In this document: positions 1 to 7,655 of the stretch, one piece after another
Layout: each line of letters begins with the position of its first letter
Position numbering within the stretch: the stretch's first letter is position 1
Assembly (NCBI RefSeq): GCF_900094585.1
Contig: NZ_FMAG01000013.1
Span: 62,001-126,000, forward strand
Length of the DNA: 64,000 nucleotides
Reading direction: 5' to 3'
DNA from: Martinezella multihospitum
GTDB taxonomy: Bacteria; Pseudomonadota; Alphaproteobacteria; Rhizobiales; Rhizobiaceae
The notes under the pieces: generated by a model
The model's input: the letters and a program-made list of their open reading frames with translations, nothing else
Databases searched by the model: none
What the model was told of the DNA's origin: nothing
Made by a program: the position numbers and the translations under genes

Positions 1-597
1 ATCGACGCCGGCATCGAGCGCCAGTTGCGTCGCTTCCGCGACCGCAAGGAAGTTCAAGGCGCAAAGAACCTGATTGATGAGCTTCGTGGTCTGACCGGCG
101 CCGACAGGCCCCATATGCGTATAGTTCGAGGCCACATGGCGCAGGACTTGATGCGCGTCCGCGACATCCTGCTCGCTGCCGCCGGCCATCAGCGTCAATT
201 GCCCGATCAGGGCCTTCGGCGCTCCACCGGACAGCGGGCTATCCACCCAGCGCAATCCCTTTTCCGCAGCTTCTGCGGCTAGAGCCTTGGTTGCATCGGG
301 GTCGATCGACGACATGTCGATGATCAGCGTGCCCGCTCTTGCACCCGCGGCAACGCCTTCAGGCCCGAATATCGCGGCATGGACGATCTTCGGCGAATTG
401 AGGCTGAGGATGACAAAATCGGAAACGGCAGCAGCTGTCGCCGCACTCGCGGCAGCCGTGGCACCTTTTGTGGTCAGAGCCGCAACCTTATCCTTGTCGA
501 GATCGAAAACCGTCAGCTGATTGCCGGTTTCCGCCAGGCGGGCGCCGATCGCGCCGCCCATTGCACCGGCGCCGATCAGCGCCACCTTGCTGCTCAT
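1..597 (-). CDS. NAD-binding beta-hydroxyacid dehydrogenase (3-hydroxyisobutyrate dehydrogenase family), 3' end missing
   Basis: The first 199 residues are present; the C-terminus lies beyond the left edge. The N-terminal Rossmann motif GAGAMGGAIG is at residues 9-18, the substrate-binding DSPLSGG at 119-125, and the family's catalytic lysine is Lys172 in GQTTKLINQ. These define the 3-hydroxyisobutyrate / tartronate semialdehyde / 6-phosphogluconate reductase-like superfamily. The ATG overlaps the gluconokinase stop codon in an ATGA arrangement, so it is translationally coupled as the third gene of the leftward operon. Context points to oxidation or reduction of a sugar-acid-derived hydroxyacid, but the exact substrate cannot be read from the sequence. 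Confidence 0.9.
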   Translation of the reverse strand, partial: MSSKVALIGAGAMGGAIGARLAETGNQLTVFDLDKDKVAALTTKGATAAASAATAAAVSDFVILSLNSPKIVHAAIFGPEGVAAGARAGTLIIDMSSIDPDATKALAAEAAEKGLRWVDSPLSGGAPKALIGQLTLMAGGSEQDVADAHQVLRHVASNYTHMGPVGAGQTTKLINQVLCALNFLAVAEATQLALDAGVD

Positions 598-1136
598 GAT
601 TGCGTCTCCTCCAATGCAATTAAGATGGCCGCAACGACTTGATCCAGCGGCTGATCGATATCGACGGCGATCGCCTGCTCGTCGGTGCCCGGCGGCTCGA
701 GCGCGGCAAATTGACTATCGAGCAAGGCCGGCGGCATGAAGTGATCGCGCCTTGCCTGCAGGCGCTTCAGGATCGTTTCCCTTGAGCCGGCGAGATGGAT
801 GAACGAAACCGGTGCACCGACAACCTCGCGGATCCGGTCACGATAGATGCGCTTCAGCGCCGAACATCCGATCAATGCCGTATCATCCGCCAAAGCCAGG
901 CATTGACCGATCTTGTCAAGCCAGGGCCATCGATCGGCATCCGTCAGAGGAATACCGGCGCTCATCTTGGCGACGTTGGCCGCGGGATGAAGATCATCCC
1001 CATCGACATAGATGCCGGCTAAGCGCGCTGCGAGCGCCGAGCCGACCGACGACTTGCCGCAGCCGCTGACGCCCATAATGACGAAGCGGCGCAGCGCAGC
1101 GCCATCAAAGCGAAGCTGTGATACCGCCGTCGACAT
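594..1136 (-). CDS. Gluconokinase
   Basis: Thermoresistant-type gluconokinase of the shikimate-kinase-like P-loop fold, which phosphorylates D-gluconate to 6-phosphogluconate for the Entner-Doudoroff or pentose phosphate route. The P-loop GVSGCGKSS sits at residues 22-30 and is followed by the family hallmarks DGDDLHP, GIPLTDADRWPWL and CSALKRIYRD. The chosen ATG lies 32 bases inside the upstream dehydrogenase gene; no good Shine-Dalgarno is seen. An ATG at 1145 or a short form starting at 1076, inside the P-loop region, are alternatives. At 180 aa the length is normal. Its stop overlaps the next start (ATGA). The context is the idonate/5-ketogluconate to 6-phosphogluconate route. Confidence 0.9.
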   Translation of the reverse strand: MSTAVSQLRFDGAALRRFVIMGVSGCGKSSVGSALAARLAGIYVDGDDLHPAANVAKMSAGIPLTDADRWPWLDKIGQCLALADDTALIGCSALKRIYRDRIREVVGAPVSFIHLAGSRETILKRLQARRDHFMPPALLDSQFAALEPPGTDEQAIAVDIDQPLDQVVAAILIALEETQS

Positions 1137-1863
1137 AGAGCACATGACCGTTGACGAAGGAGGAGGCATCGGAAGCAAGGAAAATGCAGGCGCCGACCAA
1201 TTCTTCGACGCGGCCCCAGCGGCCGGCCGGCGTACGCTTTTCGAGCCATGCCGAGAAATCGGCATCCGCAACGAGGGCTGCGTTCAGCGGCGTATCGAAA
1301 TAACCGGGCGCGATGGCGTTGCATTGCAGCCCATGCTTGGCCCAATCCGTCGCCATGCCCTTCGTCAGATTGCCGACGGCGCCCTTGGTTGCCGTGTATG
1401 GCGCGATCGAGGGCCGTGCCAATGCCGTCTGCACGCTTGCGATGTTGATGATCTTGCCGGCGCCGCGCTTGATCATATGACGGGCAACCGCCTGGCCGAC
1501 ATTGAAGACGCTCGAGATGTTCGTCCGCAGAAGCCGCTCGAAGGCATCGGCGGGAAAATCCTCCAGCGGCGAGCGAAACTGCATGCCGGCATTGTTGACG
1601 AGAATGTGGATTGCCCCCATCTCGGCCTCGAACGCATCGACGGCCTGACGCGCCGCCTCGTGATCGGTGGCATCGAATGGCAACACATGCACCTTGCCCA
1701 CAAAGCCTTCGGCCGCCTTGGCAAGCTTTTCCTTGTCGCGGCCGTTGAGCACCAGCTCGGCGCCGGCAGCCGCCAGGCCCTTGGCGAGCGCAAGCCCGAT
1801 ACCCTGGGAAGAACCCGTCACCAGGGCGCGCCGCCCTTTCAGATCGAAAAGACCAAGAGACAT
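1105..1863 (-). CDS. Gluconate 5-dehydrogenase / SDR-family oxidoreductase
   Basis: Classical short-chain dehydrogenase of 252 aa. The cofactor motif TGSSQGIG is at 16-23, NNAG at 90-93, and the catalytic residues are Ser143, Tyr156 and Lys160 (YTATK). Overall it resembles IdnO/Gno, which reduces 5-keto-D-gluconate to D-gluconate, and the C-terminal YVDGG is typical of SDRs. It is the first gene of the leftward operon and overlaps gluconokinase, its expected downstream enzyme. L-idonate 5-dehydrogenase, which makes 5-ketogluconate, is on the other side of the divergent promoter. The upstream region carries a perfect 16-bp palindrome at 1909-1924. Function is by homology and context; some 2-deoxy-gluconate dehydrogenases look similar. 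Confidence 0.88.
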   Translation of the reverse strand: MSLGLFDLKGRRALVTGSSQGIGLALAKGLAAAGAELVLNGRDKEKLAKAAEGFVGKVHVLPFDATDHEAARQAVDAFEAEMGAIHILVNNAGMQFRSPLEDFPADAFERLLRTNISSVFNVGQAVARHMIKRGAGKIINIASVQTALARPSIAPYTATKGAVGNLTKGMATDWAKHGLQCNAIAPGYFDTPLNAALVADADFSAWLEKRTPAGRWGRVEELVGACIFLASDASSFVNGHVLYVDGGITASL

Positions 1864-1908
1864 CGTTTCCTCCGTTTTTTATCTCGACAATGGTCGCCTC
1901 CCCTGTTT

Positions 1909-1924
1909 ATGTTATCGATAACAT
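1909..1924. promoter_or_regulatory. Perfect palindromic operator ATGTTATCGATAACAT
   Basis: A perfect 16-bp palindrome in the 86-bp gap between the divergent gluconate 5-dehydrogenase (-) and 2-hydroxyacid dehydrogenase (+) genes. The 14-bp core TGTTATCGATAACA recurs at 4456-4469 in the other divergent gap of this module. The form resembles LacI-family gluconate/idonate operators (GntR/IdnR type, TGTTACCGGTAACA-like). No LacI-family gene is present in the window, so the regulator presumably lies to the left. The binding protein is inferred. Confidence 0.7.
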
Positions 1925-1949
1925 TCGATGTCAAGGGAGGACCCGTAAG

Positions 1950-2897
1950 ATGAACAAGCCACCGATCCTGCAGATTGGCCCCTACCCGCAATGGGATCAA
2001 GAGCCGCTCGACGCAGCGTTTCAGGTTCATCGCTATTTCGAGGCTGCCGACAAGGGCAAGTTGCTCGCCGAGGTCGGACCATCGATCAGGGGCATTGCGA
2101 CGCGCGGCGAACTCGGTGCCAACCGCGCCATGATCGAGGCGTGCCCCAAACTGGAAGTCATTTCTGTTTATGGCGTCGGCTTCGACGCCGTCGACCTGCA
2201 GGCCTGCCGCGAGCGCGGCATTCGCGTCACCAACACCCCCGACGTCCTGACCAATGATGTCGCCGACCTCGGGATTGCGATGATGCTCTGCCTGTCACGC
2301 GGCATGATCGGCGCGGAGACATGGGTGCGTGATGGCAGCTGGGCGCAAAAGGGACTTTACCCCCTCAAGCGCCGCGTCTGGGGACGGCGGGCCGGCGTGC
2401 TCGGTCTTGGCCGCATCGGCTTCGAAGTCGCCAAACGCCTGAAGGGCTTCGACATGCAGATTGCCTATTCGGACGTCGAGGCGAAATCCTACGCCTCCGA
2501 CATGACCTTCGTGGCCGATCCCGTCGAGCTCGCGACACAATCGGATTTCCTGTTCGTCACGCTCGCCGCTTCAGCAGCGACGCGGCATATTGTCGGTCAT
2601 AAGGTGATCGAGGCGCTCGGCCCGGAAGGGATGTTGATCAACATCTCCCGCGCGTCCAATATAGACGAAGAGGCATTGCTTGACGCGCTGGAGACCGGCA
2701 AGCTCGGATCGGCAGCACTCGACGTCTTCGAAGGCGAGCCGAAACTCAATCCGCGCTTCCTGGCGCTAAACAATGTGCTGCTGCAGCCTCACCATGCGTC
2801 CGGCACGGTCGAGACGCGCAAGGCCATGGGTAAGCTCGTGCGCGACAATCTCGCCGCACATTTCGCCGGCCAGGCGCTGCCGACACCCGTTCTTTGA
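1950..2897 (+). CDS. D-isomer-specific 2-hydroxyacid dehydrogenase (GhrB/2-ketogluconate reductase-like)
   Basis: A 315-aa enzyme of the D-2-hydroxyacid dehydrogenase family, which reduces 2-keto acids with NAD(P)H. The NAD(P)-binding GLGRIG is at 152-157. Catalytic Arg234 (NISRASN), the acidic DVFEGEP segment around 258-264 and His281 (LLQPHHAS) are present. The start follows a strong AAGGGAGG ribosome site, and the gene is divergent from the gluconate operon across the 16-bp palindrome. Family and context suggest 2-keto- or 2,5-diketo-gluconate, glyoxylate or hydroxypyruvate as substrate. It is followed after 10 bp by L-idonate dehydrogenase, so the two form an operon. Confidence 0.88.
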   Translation: MNKPPILQIGPYPQWDQEPLDAAFQVHRYFEAADKGKLLAEVGPSIRGIATRGELGANRAMIEACPKLEVISVYGVGFDAVDLQACRERGIRVTNTPDVLTNDVADLGIAMMLCLSRGMIGAETWVRDGSWAQKGLYPLKRRVWGRRAGVLGLGRIGFEVAKRLKGFDMQIAYSDVEAKSYASDMTFVADPVELATQSDFLFVTLAASAATRHIVGHKVIEALGPEGMLINISRASNIDEEALLDALETGKLGSAALDVFEGEPKLNPRFLALNNVLLQPHHASGTVETRKAMGKLVRDNLAAHFAGQALPTPVL

Positions 2898-2907
2898 GGA
2901 GAAAGAC

Positions 2908-3939
2908 ATGAAGGCCATCATCGCCCACGCCGCCAAGGATGTGCGGATCGAGGACTATCCGGAGGAAGAACCGGGTGCAGGGGAAGTCAAGCTGAGGCTT
3001 GCAACCGGCGGCGTCTGCGGCAGCGACCTGCATTACTATCATCACGGCGGCTTCGGCACCGTGCGTCTGAAGGAGCCGATGATCCTTGGGCACGAGGTCA
3101 GCGCGACCGTCACCGCGCTTGGCCCCGGCGTGCAAGGGCTCGAGATCGGTCAGCTCGTCGCGGTTTCGCCCTCCCGCCCTTGCCGGACTTGCCGCTACTG
3201 CCTGCAGGGACTGCCCAACCAATGCCTCAACATGCGTTTCTATGGCAGCGCCATGCCCTTCCCGCACATTCAGGGTGCGTTCCGCGAGACGCTGGTTGCC
3301 GATGCTATCCAATGCGTGCCGGCCGATGGCCTGACGCCGGGCGAGGCGGCCATGGCGGAACCCTTGGCCGTGACCTTGCACGCCACGCGACGCGCGGGCG
3401 AGATGCTCGGCAAACGCGTTCTCGTGACCGGCTGCGGCCCGATCGGCGTCCTGTCGATCCTCGCCGCGCGTCGCGCTGGTGCCGTCGAGATCGTGGCAAC
3501 CGATCTTTCGGATTTCACCTTGTCTCTTGCCAGGCAAGCGGGTGCCGACAGGGTCATCAACACGAAGAACGAGCCCGAAGCGCTTGCCGCCTACTCTGCG
3601 GACAAGGGCACTTTCGATGTGCTCTATGAATGCTCGGGCGCGGCGGCGGCCCTTGCCGGCGGTATTGCGGCACTGAGACCGCGAGGGATTATCGTACAGC
3701 TTGGTATCGGCGGCGACATGAGCTTGCCGATGCTCGCAATCACGGCCAAGGAACTGGAATTGCGGGGTTCCTTCCGCTTTCACGAGGAGTTCGCCGTCGG
3801 CGTCGATCTGATGCGCAAGCGTCTCATCGATGTGCGGCCGCTCATCACCCATACGGTACCGCTTGCCGACGCGATCAGCGCCTTCGAGATCGCTTCGGAT
3901 CGAAGCCAGGCCATGAAGGCGCAGATCGCCTTCACCTGA
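2908..3939 (+). CDS. idnD: L-idonate 5-dehydrogenase (zinc-dependent MDR)
   Basis: A 343-aa medium-chain zinc alcohol dehydrogenase. Catalytic zinc ligands are Cys37 (GVCGSD) and His62-Glu63 (GHE); the structural zinc cysteines are 92, 95, 98 and 106. The Rossmann loop reads VTGCGPIG. The protein looks like IdnD, which oxidises L-idonate to 5-keto-D-gluconate, the substrate of the SDR encoded on the opposite side. The ATG follows GAGGAGAAAG at good spacing. The operon partner is the upstream hydroxyacid dehydrogenase. Sorbitol or xylitol dehydrogenases are the main alternative within the family, but the gluconate context favours idonate. Confidence 0.85.
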   Translation: MKAIIAHAAKDVRIEDYPEEEPGAGEVKLRLATGGVCGSDLHYYHHGGFGTVRLKEPMILGHEVSATVTALGPGVQGLEIGQLVAVSPSRPCRTCRYCLQGLPNQCLNMRFYGSAMPFPHIQGAFRETLVADAIQCVPADGLTPGEAAMAEPLAVTLHATRRAGEMLGKRVLVTGCGPIGVLSILAARRAGAVEIVATDLSDFTLSLARQAGADRVINTKNEPEALAAYSADKGTFDVLYECSGAAAALAGGIAALRPRGIIVQLGIGGDMSLPMLAITAKELELRGSFRFHEEFAVGVDLMRKRLIDVRPLITHTVPLADAISAFEIASDRSQAMKAQIAFT

Positions 3940-4000
3940 GCCGAAACGGCGCGAAATCCATCGATTGAAAACGAAAATGGATTTCGCGCTTACATCCGAT

Positions 4001-4420
4001 CTAGTCGAGATCGGCGCCGATCGCTTTGAGTGCCGAGCGGGCAACCTGCTCGTCTTGCTCGCCGGACCCCGAACCAACACCGATACCGCCGATAAGCGTG
4101 CCGCCGACGCGGATTGGGAAGCCTCCGCGCAAACCCGTCATACCGCCATGGGTCGCGATTGCCAGCGGCACTCGCGCATGTTCCGGCAGCGAATGGCTCG
4201 GCCCGCCAATGGAAGCAGCCGTCTGAGCCTTGGCGGTGGCGCTCTTCAGCGACTGAAAGCGCGAACCGCGCATGCGAAAGGAACCGAGCGTCACGCCGGA
4301 TTGATCGACGATGACGATGCATTGCGGCTGCCCCATCTGCGAAGCAGCCGAGATCGCAGCGGTCAACAACGTCATCACCCCTTCGTCACTCAAGACACTC
4401 GACGTCAGAACATGGCTCAT
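4001..4420 (-). CDS. GlcG/HbpS-family protein (DUF336)
   Basis: A 139-aa protein of the GlcG/HbpS family, recognised by the glycine-rich C-terminal half (GGFPIRVGGTLIGGIGVGSG) with the closing EQDEQVARSAL. Members sit beside glycolate, gluconate and diol oxidation genes, and some bind haem or assist oxidoreductases. The role here is unknown. It is divergent from the SMP-30 lactonase, and the shared gap holds a copy of the TGTTATCGATAACA palindrome, so it probably belongs to the same regulon as the sugar-acid operons. Confidence 0.85.
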   Translation of the reverse strand: MSHVLTSSVLSDEGVMTLLTAAISAASQMGQPQCIVIVDQSGVTLGSFRMRGSRFQSLKSATAKAQTAASIGGPSHSLPEHARVPLAIATHGGMTGLRGGFPIRVGGTLIGGIGVGSGSGEQDEQVARSALKAIGADLD

Positions 4421-4455
4421 GCACTATCCTCCCGACTTGCGGACTCTATTGAATA

Positions 4456-4469
4456 TGTTATCGATAACA
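4456..4469. promoter_or_regulatory. Second copy of the module palindrome TGTTATCGATAACA
   Basis: A perfect 14-bp palindrome between the divergent GlcG-like (-) and SMP-30 (+) genes, identical in its core to 1910-1923. It lies 42 bp upstream of the SMP-30 ATG and 36 bp upstream of the GlcG-like ATG. Inferred to be the operator of a LacI-type regulator that is not encoded in this window. Confidence 0.7.
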
Positions 4470-4510
4470 CATCGATCTCTCGATGTAACCTTATGGGAGG
4501 TATTGTTACA

Positions 4511-5401
4511 ATGTCGTTCTTCGAGACCATGGACCCGGCCTTCGGGAAATTTGTTCTTGGCAATGCTCCCGTCAAGCAGATCGCCACTGGTTTCGACTGG
4601 GTGGAAGGGCCTGTCTGGTTTGGAGATCTGAACTGCCTGCTCTTCTCGGATATCCCCAATAACCGCATCATGCGCTGGATACCGGGGCTCGGCACCAGCG
4701 TCTTTCGCGAACCCTCGAATTTCTCGAACGGCCATACGCGTGACCGGCAGGGCCGGCTTGTGAGCTGCGAGCACGGCGGCAGACGCGTCACGCGGACAGA
4801 ACATGACGGTTCGATCACGGTTGTCGCGGATCGCTATCAGGGCAAACGCCTGAATTCACCCAACGACGTGATCGTCGCCTCTGACGGCGCCATCTGGTTC
4901 ACCGATCCGCACTACGGCATCGCGACGGACTACGAAGGATACAGGAGTGAGCAGGAGCTGCCCTGTAATGTTTATCGCGTCGATCCCGACGGCTCCATGC
5001 AGGCCGCCCTGACGGATTTCAACTGCCCGAACGGGCTCGCCTTCAGCCCTGACGAGAAGAAGCTCTATGTCGCCGATACCGGTCGTATGCATGGCAACGA
5101 TCCGCAGCATATCCGCATCTTCAATGTCGGTGAAAACTGGCGGCTGTCCGGCGGTGAAGTATTTCATGTGATTTCACCGGGCTGCGCCGACGGCATGCGC
5201 CTCGACAGCGATGGCAATCTCTGGTCGTCGGCCGCTGACGGTGTGCATTGCATCGCCCCCGACGGCCATCTCATGGGCAAGATCCTGGTGCCGGAAACGG
5301 TTTCCAACCTCTGCTTCGGTGGCCGCGGCAAACACAAGCTGTTCATCACGGCGACGACCAGCGTCTATTCGATCTCGCTCAACCGAAGCGGTGCACTTTA
5401 A
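4511..5401 (+). CDS. SMP-30/gluconolactonase-family lactonase
   Basis: A 296-aa six-bladed beta-propeller lactonase. Typical motifs are EGPVWFGDLNCLLFSDI near the N-terminus (metal-binding Glu), the central NSPNDVIVASDGAIWFTDPHYG and NCPNGLAFSPDEKKLYVADTG (metal-binding Asn and Asp). It should hydrolyse an aldonolactone to the free acid, for example glucono-lactone to gluconate, feeding the dehydrogenases and kinase of the module. The start follows GGGAGG. It has no obvious signal peptide, so cytoplasmic action is expected. The exact lactone is not determinable here. Confidence 0.88.
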   Translation: MSFFETMDPAFGKFVLGNAPVKQIATGFDWVEGPVWFGDLNCLLFSDIPNNRIMRWIPGLGTSVFREPSNFSNGHTRDRQGRLVSCEHGGRRVTRTEHDGSITVVADRYQGKRLNSPNDVIVASDGAIWFTDPHYGIATDYEGYRSEQELPCNVYRVDPDGSMQAALTDFNCPNGLAFSPDEKKLYVADTGRMHGNDPQHIRIFNVGENWRLSGGEVFHVISPGCADGMRLDSDGNLWSSAADGVHCIAPDGHLMGKILVPETVSNLCFGGRGKHKLFITATTSVYSISLNRSGAL

Positions 5402-5589
5402 CGCCAAGCTGCGACCGCATTACGAAACGATCCGTAGAGCGGCGCAGCAACAATGGCAGCCTTATCGAGGCTCTGGAAAAGCCAGCGATCCTAGGCTGTA
5501 TGACACCCGCAGAGAGGCTCACATACGGAAATGCTGCAACGACAACCGCCGGGATCGTCTGGCGATTGTCGTTGTCGGATGATCGGATA

Positions 5590-5793
5590 TCAGCGCAGAT
5601 CGGCTTGCGGTACGGAACGTACTGCCACATGCGCAATCGACGCGAGATTGGCGGACAAGGCGCGTTCTTGCCTGCGCGCAGCATCCTGCAGCAGGTCCGC
5701 CATCCGGGTGACGGATATGCGATCTGCGCGCATGACCTGGCGGATCAGCGGATCTTTAAGAACTTCGGCGATCGTCAAGTCCCTTTGGGTCAT
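5590..5793 (-). CDS. Small protein of unknown function, 67 aa
   Basis: A 67-residue protein beginning MTQRDLTIAEVLKD and containing alternating acidic and basic helices (DPLIRQVMRAD, RMADLLQDAARRQ). A very good ribosome site, CAGGAGGTAACC, directly precedes the ATG, which is the main reason to accept it. No membrane segment or signal peptide is visible. The sequence is helical and GC-typical of the host. It lies beside a NolR-like regulator on the opposite strand. No function is recognised. Confidence 0.7.
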   Translation of the reverse strand: MTQRDLTIAEVLKDPLIRQVMRADRISVTRMADLLQDAARRQERALSANLASIAHVAVRSVPQADLR

Positions 5794-6121
5794 GGTTACC
5801 TCCTGTTCGTTAACGCAGAAGATAGACCGCTTAATTAGCACTGCGATGTCAAAAGCCGGACAAAAACAAGGCAGTTCGTTCGATTTTGTTACAGATTAAT
5901 CGCAAATCGAATGGAGGGACATATTCCCAAAATACAATAGGACCCTAGTTGTCGGCTAAGGAAGGGCTGATCAATTGCGATCAGTCTTAAGTGGGAGGGC
6001 CGTTTGCTCCGCGAACGCGCAACGTTTTTGCAATAATTTAGACCATAATTTTGCAACTTTTGCGTTTATAGTCTCGCGACGCTGGGGGCTCTATAGTGTA
6101 ACACCAATGATTGGCCGCGCG
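5794..6121. other. Intergenic region with inverted repeat, divergent promoters
   Basis: About 330 bases, more AT-rich than the neighbours, between the 67-aa gene (-) and the ArsR-type regulator (+). It includes a 6-bp-arm inverted repeat CTGATC-N6-GATCAG at 5967-5984 and several short A/T tracts around 6030-6070. It presumably holds both promoters. No convincing gene is seen in it. Confidence 0.5.
5967..5984. promoter_or_regulatory. Inverted repeat CTGATC-N6-GATCAG
   Basis: Arms are perfect 6-mers spaced by AATTGC, about 140 bp upstream of the ArsR-type start codon. It could be an operator for that regulator or a chance palindrome; only position supports it. Confidence 0.35.
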
Positions 6122-6478
6122 ATGTACTCAGATCAGTCCACAGAAGACGAGCGTCTCATCTATCATGCAGATCTTCTCAGCCAGCTCTCCAATCCCAAGC
6201 GCCTGGAGGTCTGTATTCATCTATCCGGCCATGAGGAAGATGTGAACAGCCTGGCCAAGAAGCTGGGCATATCGCAATCGGCGCTTAGCCAGCATCTGAC
6301 CCGCCTGCATCATTCCGGTATCGTGAAAGTGCGCCGCCAGGCGCAGTTCAGATATTATACCTGCGATCATCCGGGTGTCCTGCAGATCTTGAAGACACTT
6401 GCCGGGATTTTCGATGCCGAACTCAAGCCGGCGAGATCGACCACCGGCGATAACGACGATCACGACGAAAAATCATGA
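6122..6478 (+). CDS. ArsR/SmtB-family winged-helix regulator, NolR-like
   Basis: A 118-aa winged-helix regulator. The helix-turn-helix is VNSLAKKLGISQSALSQHL followed by the wing RLHHSGIVKVRRQAQFRYYTC. LSNPKRLEVC before it and the SQSALSQHL recognition helix match NolR, the rhizobial global regulator of nodulation, conjugation and growth genes. Metal-site cysteines of classic ArsR (CVC) are absent, so metal sensing is unlikely. ATG at 6107 is an alternative start; neither has a clear Shine-Dalgarno. The C-terminus is acidic and rich in Asp. It may be a NolR paralogue rather than NolR itself. Confidence 0.8.
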   Translation: MYSDQSTEDERLIYHADLLSQLSNPKRLEVCIHLSGHEEDVNSLAKKLGISQSALSQHLTRLHHSGIVKVRRQAQFRYYTCDHPGVLQILKTLAGIFDAELKPARSTTGDNDDHDEKS

Positions 6479-6573
6479 CATAGCGTCGATGCGGCTTTGC
6501 TGGTTTCGGCCACCAAATGCAATTTCGGATGCCGATGGATGGCGCAGGCACGATATGACCCTACCGCAATTGC

Positions 6574-7302
6574 TCAAACGCCGCGCCTGTTTCCCCAGAT
6601 GATCACATGCAATTGCGGCAGCACTCTTGCGTCGAACCATCGGTCATCGCCGACCTTTTCCACGAGCCAGCGCATCCGCTCGACGATGCCGTCGATATCG
6701 ACAAGCGCGTCTTCCGCATCTGCTGGCGGCGGCGTGTGATTGCCGGGCTGCAGATAGACAGGCAATTGGGGATAGCGAGCGGCCGCTTCCCGCGCATATT
6801 CATAGTCGAGATCGTCGAATATGACGATCTTCAAAGCGATCTGCGGCCCGTTGCCGGCCATGCGCAGACAGTCGTCGAAGGCGGTCCAGTCCGTCGTCAT
6901 GCCACTCGAAGGCGGCTTCGGACTGAGCACCAGCACATCGAGTTCGGCGAACCACTCCTTGGCCAGACTACCTTGCGTCTCCAGCGCGAAGCGATAGCCT
7001 TCCGCATGACCGCGCACAATCAGCGAGCCGAGCGGCTGGATAGCGGGATTGCCGCCGGAGAGCGAGATGGTCAGCGGCTTGCCGCCGGAAAGCCTCGTCA
7101 CCTCTTGCCAGATCTCATCAACCGGCATCGGCCGCCATTGATCGCGATAATCGCTGTCGACCGCATGCAGCGTATCGCACCAGGTACAGCGATAATCACA
7201 GCCGCCGGTACGAACGAAAATCGTCGGAAGGCCGATCAGGATCCCCTCGCCCTGGATCGTCGGCCCGAAGATCTCGCTGACGCGGATGAGCGCCCCGCTC
7301 AT
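6574..7302 (-). CDS. queE: 7-carboxy-7-deazaguanine synthase
   Basis: A 242-aa radical SAM enzyme making the 7-deazaguanine ring (CPH4 to CDG) in queuosine synthesis. The motif FGPTIQGEG near residue 12 and the iron-sulfur triad CDYRCTWC, spaced C-x3-C-x2-C, mark QueE. The longer CX14CX2C form of other clades is not present. The ATG overlaps the queD stop by four bases (ATGA), giving a tight queC-queD-queE operon. QueE is the last gene; about 95 bp follow before the convergent ArsR-type gene ends. Confidence 0.95.
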   Translation of the reverse strand: MSGALIRVSEIFGPTIQGEGILIGLPTIFVRTGGCDYRCTWCDTLHAVDSDYRDQWRPMPVDEIWQEVTRLSGGKPLTISLSGGNPAIQPLGSLIVRGHAEGYRFALETQGSLAKEWFAELDVLVLSPKPPSSGMTTDWTAFDDCLRMAGNGPQIALKIVIFDDLDYEYAREAAARYPQLPVYLQPGNHTPPPADAEDALVDIDGIVERMRWLVEKVGDDRWFDARVLPQLHVIIWGNRRGV

Positions 7303-7655
7303 GGCCGGTATTCCGCCCAGGTCTTCGGCGTCTCGCTGACCCGCACCGCGGATGCTTCCGGCAATCGCTCCTTGCACCAGTCGTAGAAATGCTTGGCGAG
7401 ATATTCCGATGTGACGCGATCGTGTCCGAAGACATCGTTCAGATGACGATGATCGAAGGTTTCGTCGATGTAGCGCTTTAACGGCTGTAGCTCATGATAG
7501 TCCCGCACGAAGCCGTTCCGATCGAGCTCGGTGGCCGAAAGCTCCACGACGACGATGTAATTGTGCCCGTGCATGCGCGCGCACTGATGATCGTCGGGCA
7601 GATGCGAGAGTTGATGCGAGGCGGAGAAGTGAAATTCCTTGGTGATGCGGTACAT
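7299..7655 (-). CDS. queD: 6-carboxytetrahydropterin synthase
   Basis: A 118-aa QueD that converts dihydroneopterin triphosphate to 6-carboxy-tetrahydropterin. Zinc ligands appear as HFSASHQL and the paired MHGHNY; the C-terminal SETPKTWAEY holds the conserved Glu. It begins at an ATG sharing its A with the queC TGA (TGATG), preceded by GAGGAGGTGAAG. It is the middle gene of the queC-queD-queE operon. Confidence 0.95.
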   Translation of the reverse strand: MYRITKEFHFSASHQLSHLPDDHQCARMHGHNYIVVVELSATELDRNGFVRDYHELQPLKRYIDETFDHRHLNDVFGHDRVTSEYLAKHFYDWCKERLPEASAVRVSETPKTWAEYRP

